14,963 bases of DNA from Hemicentrotus pulcherrimus (taxonomy: Eukaryota > Echinodermata > Echinoidea > Camarodonta > Strongylocentrotidae). Each line of letters opens with the position of its first letter. The first letter of the stretch is position 1. Positions 8,611-14,963 of this stretch are shown here, one piece after another. Under the pieces are notes generated by a model, which did not search any database, was not told the origin of the DNA, and saw only the letters and a program-made list of their open reading frames with translations. Where the stretch lies: assembly GCA_003118195.1 (NCBI GenBank), contig BEXV01002222.1, positions 50,614 through 65,576 on the forward strand, in the 5' to 3' direction. Position numbers and translations under genes: made by a program.

Positions 8611-9286
8611 ATACAGCTTCCATGCTTTTACAGGATGTGATTTTGTAAGCTCATTTTATGGCAAAGGGAAGCAGATGGCATTTAATTTGCTGCGGAAGAA
8701 CACAGGTTATGCTCAAGCATTTAAGGAGCTTGACAATGAGCTCGATGTCCCTTCGGATGTGTCCAGTGGTTTGGAGCGTTTCTTGTGTGTACTTTATGGG
8801 CACAAGGATGTGACATCAGTCAACGAGGTGCGGTACCTAATGCTAAAGACAGCTACCAGAACGGAGAGTATTATGCCACCGAACCAAGACTCCCTGAAGA
8901 AACACATACAGCGTGCAAATTCCCAAACCAGTATATTCAAGAAGAGCCTTGAACCACTCCAAGATATGCCATCTCCCGTAACCAACGGATGGAAAATGGA
9001 TGGTAATGATCTCGTAATTGATTGGATGGACCTTGCACCGGCACCTGATAGTGTGCTGGAACTGGCATTTTGTAAGTGCAAGAAATCTAAGTGCATCTTG
9101 GGCAAAGCTGACGAACAGTGCTGCGTTAACCGAGGTCTGGTGTGCACAGATCTGTGCCAATGTAACAAATGTGACAATATGGAACTACATCCCAATGGAA
9201 GTTTGGAGGATGAAGAAGTTGGTGATGAAGCTGAGGAAAACGAAAATGAGGAAGATATAATTGAAAGTACTTGTACAGGAGTGTAG
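8594..9286 (+). CDS. Cys-rich protein of the invertebrate 'HAFTGCD' family, N-terminally truncated
   Basis: The 230-codon frame carries features of a multicopy, uncharacterised family known from cnidarian, echinoderm and other invertebrate genomes. These are FHAFTGCDFVSSFYGKGK at residues 9-26, TSVNEVRYLML near 74-84, a PPNQDSLKKHIQRA block, MPSPVTNGWKMDG, and a Cys-rich tail with CKCKKSKC and CTDLCQCNKC near 159-195. An acidic C-terminus ends the protein. The GCD...GKGK segment loosely recalls the helix-hairpin-helix part of FEN1/XPG-type nucleases, and the Cys tail resembles CXC (tesmin/TSO1) domains; both comparisons are inference. Family members are usually longer at the N-terminus, so this is the 3' half only. 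The ATG lies in the tandem repeat; a splice acceptor at ACTATACAG (8612) is an alternative start of the true coding exon. Whether it is expressed is unknown. Confidence 0.7.
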   Translation: MAAIKLYSFHAFTGCDFVSSFYGKGKQMAFNLLRKNTGYAQAFKELDNELDVPSDVSSGLERFLCVLYGHKDVTSVNEVRYLMLKTATRTESIMPPNQDSLKKHIQRANSQTSIFKKSLEPLQDMPSPVTNGWKMDGNDLVIDWMDLAPAPDSVLELAFCKCKKSKCILGKADEQCCVNRGLVCTDLCQCNKCDNMELHPNGSLEDEEVGDEAEENENEEDIIESTCTGV

Positions 9287-11113
9287 ACCCCAATGTTGTA
9301 GTTGGTTTCACCACTGATTACATGTCATTCCCAGTTCATGAGCATCTTGTCTTTGCTGTTTTGGGGGCACAATGTATCTTCAATTTGTATGTTTGGAGTT
9401 GGAGCAAGAGTGTATTACCAATTTTAATACAGAAAAAATCTTGAAGAAAGTTAGTAAGTAATAAGTACTGGGCTCGTGCTATTGATTCGATTTCTGTTAA
9501 GTTTCTTGCATGTACCAGAATGTAAACAGAAATGCTAAGGTGTTACAAATTTCAGGCCACACATTATTTGGTGCAGACACAATGGTAACAAGAAAAAGCC
9601 AGCTAGTGGTGATTGACTTTACGTCTAAAAGACTATCAAGAAGCATGTAGCAGTCTAAACCAAGTGTATATTTTGTGGAACCTAATTTTATCGAATTCAC
9701 AATTGTGGAGGCAACCCAGGAAGGCAATTGTCAGATCATGAATACAATATTTTCAATTGAACAATGGTCATAATCTAATTAATAACACATTTTCATCCTG
9801 AATTTATGCGATCAGGTAACTCAGTTGATTCACAAGAAGCAAACACAAAAAATATCTCTGGATGTAAGGGATATCTTTGTTATTTTATTATCAATGATAA
9901 TAGGTACACATAACATTGAAATAGTATTTTTATTTTCATTTAATCAATTGTTGGACCTATTTGAGACCATCAGTAATAACATTTACGCCGTTCATATTGA
10001 GCATTAAATGTACATGTATGCAACATTTTTTGCCGTTCATCAGCAGATTTTTCAACATTAACTGACCCTATTGATAGCAACAATATATATAACAAAATTC
10101 AAATGAACAAAGGCAAGACCATTGTGAATTTTTTTTCTGATATTTCTTATTAAATGTGAGGATTAAAAAAAAAAATGAGCATGAATTTTTTATCCCTATG
10201 GTTCCTTTGCAAATTATGTACAACATAACCAACATTTCATGAATAGACATATACAAATGTATAGGTCGGCTGGGGTGTTTTACATATACATTATGTGTAC
10301 CTGTAATAGTAGAATATACTTAATATATGTAAAGATATCATTTTAGAGCAGGAAAAATGTTTTTGTTTCCTAGGAATACAATATAAATTTGTATCCAGGA
10401 TGCCAAAATTAATCTCCCAAGGTTTGAATGTCAAAAATTGTTCCAATTTTTATTTCATCAAGAGGCAAACATTTCAATTCAAATGTCAAGGGAACGATGT
10501 CCCACGGTTCCCTATTTATTCCAGACCTGATAATTATATTGATTTAATTGAGAATAATTGTATTAAGGAAAGCAAAAAAAAAATAATTGTGTGAACAGTA
10601 ATATTATCAGTAATGTACTTTTGTTCTTGCATTGCATGCTCATTTGTTTTTGCCATTTTGAAGCATATTGCAAAGATTTCTAGTCAAAATAAAACTTTGT
10701 TATGTTCAAATTCATGGGTCGTTTCAAACTTTCCATCACACTCTTTGGACACTTAATTGTTCTAATCCAAAATTTAAGATTAATTAATTCCTCAACATTA
10801 ACAAATTTTATTGAAGCTTTTTGGCCAGTATCACCATCTCATAGGATATTTTCTCTTAATGAAAATTTTAAAAAATAGAAGAATAAAAGGAAAACGAATG
10901 ACTAGACACATCTTATCTATGTTTCATAATTCATTTCTATTCCATCAATATTTATTTTTAAAAATTGTTAACAATCTTTGCAGTTCAAGTGAAACTGCAT
11001 TTGTAAATTACAACATACCATAGTTCTGATTTCACTGGCAGTGGCAAGTATTAGAAAAAGTACCTGGTCATAAACTAGTTGTAGATAAATGTCATTGACA
11101 AAATGGTAGTGCA
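9287..11113. other. Long AT-rich intergenic or intronic stretch
   Basis: About 1.8 kb without a convincing gene. The short open frames (60-76 codons) have no motifs. Bases 10594-10617 repeat the sequence at 2-25. Nothing here resembles the GT31 exon, which matters because the adjoining intron-like block is duplicated. Confidence 0.5.
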
Positions 11114-11874
11114 GTAATACACTTTAAATAATGAATGAAATCAAAACTAACAGAGAAGAATTTAATTTATTTGGCATTTTTGGTATGAATTTGTATTGTT
11201 CTAAACTGATGCTTTGCAGATCATGAGCAGTGTTGTTGTCTAATACCCTATTATCAAAATTTTGAACAGCAATATATTTTTCTGGAAAGTGGAAACTAAA
11301 TTAAAAGCAACAATATTGATGGCAGTTGATGAAACTTGGTAAGACATTCTAAATTCAATAAGGTAAAATATGATGAAGGAGAGAGGGAGAGCAAGTAAAA
11401 AACAACAGGGGAATAATAAAAAGAGATTTTTAAAAGGAGACATGAAAACTAGAGAAGAAAAAACGTGTGTGGTGAGAAATAGAGATGGAGATAGAGAGAG
11501 AGAGAGAGAGAAATAGAGAAAAAGGAAGAGTTAAATGAGTGACATGTATATACAAACAGATGGTAACTTAAACAAGACGCAAGAAATTACATAACTGGGG
11601 CTTAACAAAACTCGTCTTGATATGACGTGCTGAAATAGAAATAAAAAAACATGGAAAATTACAATTAGTCTTTTTTTCAAGTTCACCAACAGCATAATTT
11701 TAAGTAGATTTCGAAGAAAAATCACACCTGAACAGTCTCATAAAGGTCTGAAATAAACATTTTGCCAAAAAATCATCAAGAAATAGCAACTTTGAATCCC
11801 TTTTGAATCGGCAATGGCTTATTTACCATAGTTGGCGTAGTCTTTATCAAGGATATCTTGTTAAAATCCAATAA
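11114..11874. repeat. Duplicated intron-like block, copy A
   Basis: It begins GTAATACACTTTAAATAATG and ends near TTGTTAAAATCCAATA. It aligns along its length with 12870-13845 in the same orientation, with small indels; for example ACATAACTGGGGCTTAACAA is shared exactly. A short GAGA microsatellite lies at about 11490-11511. The block ends about 70 bp before the GT31 splice acceptor. Confidence 0.9.
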
Positions 11875-11901
11875 GCCCATGTTCCAGTTTTGTTTCTTTT
11901 C

Positions 11902-11945
11902 CAGTTTTAACATTTGTGTTTTCTTGTTTTTCTTTCTCTTTTCAG
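11902..11945 (+). promoter_or_regulatory. Polypyrimidine tract and 3' splice acceptor
   Basis: A T/C-rich run with TTTTCTTTCTCTTTTCAG ends in AG at 11944-11945. The following bases read in frame as a GT31-like sequence (AINPRPYKF), so this is the acceptor of the glycosyltransferase exon. Confidence 0.75.
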
Positions 11946-12006
11946 ATCAGCCAGTCATCGCCAGCCATCAATCCTCGTCCATACAAGTTCTAAATCAACA
12001 AACCTA

Positions 12007-12211
12007 CACTATGAACATGACGCACAAAGAAAGCGGACAAAATATACAGAACATCCCTTTACTGCTATATGTAAAAAAGTGTAAAACAGGTGAATATGCA
12101 TGTGACACCTGTTTTACTCAGTTTTACATAATAGCAGTGAAGGGATGTTCCTTTGTGTACCTGAAGAACTGTATATTTTGTCCTCCTTCTTTGTCCGTCA
12201 TGTTCATAGTG
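12007..12211. mobile_element. CACTA/EnSpm-type palindromic MITE, copy 1
   Basis: The termini are CACTATGAACATGA and TCATGTTCATAGTG. The target duplication is CTA (12004-12006 and 12212-12214). At 205 bp it is about 20 bp shorter than copy 2, because the left arm lacks the TTCCTCAGGTAGACAAAG portion. The two arms pair nearly throughout, around a short loop with ATGCAT. It shows more arm mismatches than copy 2, so it is older. CACTA ends plus a 3-bp duplication define the CACTA/EnSpm superfamily. It has no transposase and relies on an autonomous relative elsewhere. Confidence 0.9.
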
Positions 12212-12220
12212 CTAACAAGT

Positions 12221-12445
12221 CACTATGAACATGACGGACAAAGAAAGCGGACAAAATATACAGTTCCTCATTTAGACAAAGGAACATCCCTTCACTGCTA
12301 TTATGTAAAAATGTGTAGAACAGGTGTCACATGCATATTTACCTGTTCTACATATTTTTACATAATAGCAGTGAAGGGATGTTTCTTTGTCTACCTGAGG
12401 AACTGTATATTTTGTCCGCTTTCTTTGTCCATCATGTTCATAGTG
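12221..12445. mobile_element. CACTA/EnSpm-type palindromic MITE, copy 2
   Basis: It is 225 bp, with CACTATGAACATGACGG at the left and the complementary CATAGTG at the right. The target duplication is AGT (12218-12220 and 12446-12448). The arms of about 105 bp are nearly perfect, with a 15-bp loop containing ATGCAT. The loop orientation is opposite to copy 1. It inserted 9 bp from copy 1 in the original exon. An open frame crosses from its right arm into the GT31 sequence, giving an apparent start codon that belongs to the transposon. Confidence 0.92.
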
Positions 12446-12869
12446 AGTGTCAGAGTGAAGACGGTAGTAGTATGTTGGTGCTCTTGCTCGTGGTCGTCGT
12501 GACTATTCACAAAAACGTTGAGCACTGGAAAACAATTTGTGAGACATGGGGGAGTCCAAGTGAGATCAACAGGAACAACATCATCACGCTGTTCCTTCTT
12601 GACAAACCTTCCAAAGACAATACAGATTACCAAAGCATCGTGGAAGGGGAAAGTGCTTCATACCATGACATCATCATGAGTGACTTTCAAGACTCCTACA
12701 AGAATCTTACTTTGAAGACCATTATGGGTATGAAGTGGGCCAGTCAATTCTGCCCACACGCGAATTATGTAATGAAAACAGATGATGATATGTTCGTCGT
12801 TCATGAAAATATTGTCAGATATCTGTCATCGACTTCTATTCCACGCAATAACTTTAGTGATGTTTTACG

Positions 12870-13845
12870 GTAATACATTTTACATAATGAATGAAATCAA
12901 AATAAACAGAGAAGAATGTAATTTATTTGGCATTTTTGGTATGAATTTGTTGTTAGGTTTCTCTTTGAATTTTCTATTGTTCTAAACTGATGCTATGCAG
13001 ACCATGAGCAGTGTTGCTGTCTACTGTCTAGTGTATGTACCCTATTAACAAAGTTTTGAACAGCAATATAATTTTTTATGGAAGTGGAAACAAAACTAAA
13101 AGCAACTATATTGATGACAGTTGATGAAACTCGGTAAGACATGATGAATTAAATAAGGTAAAATATAATGGAGAGAGGATCGAGAGCAAGGAAAAAACAT
13201 CCAAGGGAATAAAAAGAGATTTTTTGTTTTAAAGGAGACATGAAAACTAAAGAAAAAATGTGTGTGCATGGTGAGAAATAGAGAGAGAGAGAAAGAGATA
13301 GATGGATAAGAGAGAGAGAGAGAGAGAGATAAGAGAGAGAGAGATAGATAAGAGAGAGAGAGATAGATAGATAGATAAGAGAGAGATAGATAAGAGAGAG
13401 AGAGGGGGATAGATAGATAAGAGAAAGAGAGAGAGTCAGAGAGATAGATAAGAGAGAGAGTCAGAGAGATAAGAGATAGAAATAGAGAAAAAGGAAGAGT
13501 TAAATGAGTGACATGAATATACAAACAGATGGTAACTTAAACAAGATGCAAGAAATTACATAACTGGGGCTTAACAAAACTCGTCTTGATATGACGTGCT
13601 GAAATAGAAATAAAAAAAAAACATGGAAAATTGCAATTAGTCGTTTTTCAAGTGCACCAAAAGCATAAATTTAAATAGATTGCTAAGAAAATTCACACCT
13701 GAACAGTCTCATGGAGGTCTAAAATAAACATTTTGTAAACAAACAATCAAGAAATAGCAACTTTGAAGCCTTTTGAATCAGCAATGGCTTATTTACCGTA
13801 ATTGGCGCTAGTCTTTTTCAAGGAAATCTTGTTAAAATCCAATAA
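12870..13845. repeat. Duplicated intron-like block, copy B
   Basis: It starts at the GT of the GT31 exon's donor-like site and aligns with 11114-11874. It is longer (976 against 761 bp) mainly because of an expanded GAGA/GATA microsatellite and an insertion near 12950. An example of exact sharing is AGGAAGAGTTAAATGAGTGA. Non-coding; the 142-codon minus-strand frame is low-complexity Ser/Leu from the microsatellite. Confidence 0.9.
13277..13480. repeat. (GA)n/(GATA)n microsatellite
   Basis: An interrupted AGAGAG and AGATAGAT array of about 200 bp, expanded relative to the short GA run in the homologous block near 11490. Confidence 0.9.
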
Positions 13846-14779
13846 AACTAATTAGCGGATTATCTCATTAACGGGTGTACGAAATTTGGAGAACAAAGTG
13901 TTTTCTCATCAGCAACTTCATCACAATCATTTAGTATAGGTAGATTTCTCTGCCAGTGATGGGAATACGGAACTTTTTTTTAAAATGTGTAACTGGCCCT
14001 TGCCCCACAGTCTATTATGTCAGCCACGGTGCTGCTGTGAGCTCATCAGCTCATGAATATTCATGATGCGTATGAACCAACCAGGAGACAGGATTTAACC
14101 CTCATAGGTAAACCTGACACCGGCCGGGCTAGGCTGCGAATGTGCGATTCCCAAACCATTCAGCTATGGGAGACTATATGAGCAATGTGATTGGTCGAGA
14201 GAAGAAATAAATTCACGTCATTTACTGCACGCTCGGGCTCGCTCACAGCTGACTAAGGGTGCGTTTAAGCTTAAATTTTGAAGGTAGAATGAACGATTTG
14301 TAACGCTCATCGTAAACGCTCATCGTTATCGCAGTTCCACGGTGTACTGTTTATGCTCACTTCTCTGGCTCCTCCAGGCAATTCTCCCTGTGTGGCCTTA
14401 ATTTGTCTTCCAGCTGGATTCGCAAACCTTCACTGTGCATGCTACGTAGACCCACTAGAGGTCAGTGCGTTGACATATTGTAAACGCATCCTTTTGTGAG
14501 TTTTGTGAGTTTTTCGGTGATTCTACAAAAGTGAGAATGGACGCAACCGTGTGTTAAACTAAACGCGTAACAGATGCCTGATGCCTGACCCCAAGGAAGA
14601 ACAGTAGTGTTCTATAAACACTGCTGAATTGGGCTTTCCACTGATTTTTGTCTATGTTCATGTATAAATATTTTACTTTGTATATTTTACTATGTATGAT
14701 ATTTTTATCTGATTTCGGAAATAAAAACAAACAATTCTGGCCAGAAAAAGTGAAGCATAAACACGCCCATAGACACACA
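13846..14779. other. Intergenic with dispersed repeat fragments
   Basis: No gene is recognised. Bases 14041-14155 are the partner of the repeat at 7996-8100. Weak inverted motifs GCGTTTAAGCTTAA (14261) and TTAAACTAAACGC (14554) could bound an old element, but the match is poor. Confidence 0.5.
14041..14156. repeat. Dispersed repeat, copy 2
   Basis: 14041-14113 is the reverse complement of 8024-8093, both centred on a TCATGAATATTCATGA palindrome. The AGGCTGCGAAT...TTCCCAAAC block at 14131-14156 is in the same orientation as at 7997-8023. The two blocks are therefore rearranged relative to each other. Confidence 0.65.
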
Positions 14780-14963
14780 CACTATGAACATGATGGACAA
14801 AGAAAGCGGACAAAATATACAGTTCCTCAGGTAGACAAAGAAACATCCCTTCACTGCTATTATGTAAAAATATGTAGAACAGGTAAATATGCATGTGACA
14901 CCTGTTCTACACATTTTTACATAATAGCAGTGAAGGGATGTTCCTTTGTCTAAATGAGGAACT
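14780..14963. mobile_element. CACTA/EnSpm-type palindromic MITE, copy 3, cut by the window edge
   Basis: It begins CACTATGAACATGATGG after flanking ACA. All 184 visible bases match the reverse complement of copy 2, including positions where copy 2's two arms differ from each other. If full length it would end at 15004, followed by ACA as its target duplication. It lies in non-coding DNA. Open frames on both strands here are by-products. Confidence 0.92.

Larger units (their letters stand above)
11946..12869 (+). pseudogene. Beta-1,3-galactosyltransferase-like (GT31) exon, broken by two MITEs
   Basis: GT31 enzymes transfer galactose or GlcNAc from UDP-sugars in the Golgi using a DxD metal site. 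The exon starts after the acceptor and reads ISQSSPAINPRPYKF, then an in-frame TAA (11991-11993), then INKP. Two transposons interrupt it at 12007-12214 and 12221-12448. With each removed together with one target duplication, the frame continues NKCQSEDGSSMLVLL, the family's INEPNKC...LLVL region. Further family motifs follow: ETWG, NLTLKTIMGMKWA, CPHANYVMKTDDDMFV (DDD triad intact). The usual basic residues before ETWG are replaced (HWKTICETWG). A donor-like ACG/GTAATA ends the exon at 12869; otherwise TAA follows at 12871. The lower-lobe C-terminal part of the enzyme is not in the window. The nonsense codon and insertions make it a pseudogene. Confidence 0.85.

Noticed and set aside
12331..12448. 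Upstream ATG of the apparent 180-codon GT31 frame as a true N-terminus
   Set aside because: These residues are encoded by the right arm of MITE copy 2 and recur as transposon sequence at 14780 onward.
11858..12502. 214-codon plus-strand frame
   Set aside because: It runs through the intron, the splice acceptor in the wrong frame and both MITEs; the true exon frame differs.
13096..13524. 142-codon minus-strand frame rich in Ser and Leu
   Set aside because: It is generated by the GA/GATA microsatellite and lacks any conserved sequence.
14261..14566. Possible element with GCGTTTAAGCTTAA and TTAAACTAAACGC ends
   Set aside because: The inverted match is short and imperfect, with no target duplication.

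Overview
The window looks like nuclear DNA of a marine invertebrate deuterostome, most likely an echinoderm such as a sea urchin. This is inferred from AT-rich, intron-bearing sequence crowded with fold-back (MITE-like) elements and non-LTR retrotransposon tails, a glycosyltransferase family 31 exon with an invertebrate-type splice acceptor, and a multicopy invertebrate 'HAFTGCD' gene family. Two homopolymer tracts interrupted by N (poly-A near 4293, poly-G near 7440) point to a draft shotgun assembly. No prokaryotic operon, rRNA, tRNA or CRISPR array was seen.

Layout. 1-1880: AT-rich sequence, a 256-bp palindrome (411-666), an acidic-type trinucleotide tract and a 15-bp minisatellite (1250-1475, degenerate to about 1596). 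1880-2900: degenerate repeats of roughly 107 bp with a CGCTCGCT core; one unit is split by a 310-bp fold-back element with CACTGTG ends (2470-2779). 3200-3725: two further small inverted-repeat elements. 4246-4960: a 22-bp perfect inverted-repeat pair, a retroposon tail, the second 15-bp minisatellite (opposite orientation) and a second acidic tract. 4955-5394: an insertion resembling a solo LTR. 5379-5939, minus strand: an L1-like ORF1 protein, truncated at that insertion. 6340-6446: another retroposon 3' tail with (ATT)n. 8175-8610: tandem repeats of about 75 bp running into the 3' half of an HAFTGCD/Cys-rich family gene (8594-9286).

The right end is the most informative part. A beta-1,3-galactosyltransferase-like (GT31) exon (11946-12869) has a good 3' splice acceptor. 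Two palindromic CACTA/EnSpm-type elements interrupt it, each flanked by a 3-bp target duplication. Removing both elements with one copy of each duplication gives a recognisable GT31 reading frame across the junction, apart from one in-frame TAA, so this copy is a pseudogene. A third element at the right edge (14780 onward) matches the reverse complement of the second over all 184 visible bases, which implies very recent mobility. The exon is bracketed by two directly repeated intron-like blocks (11114-11874 and 12870-13845). The genes do not form a pathway. The window is a transposon-rich region holding one broken glycosyltransferase exon, one decayed retrotransposon ORF and part of one multicopy gene of unknown function.
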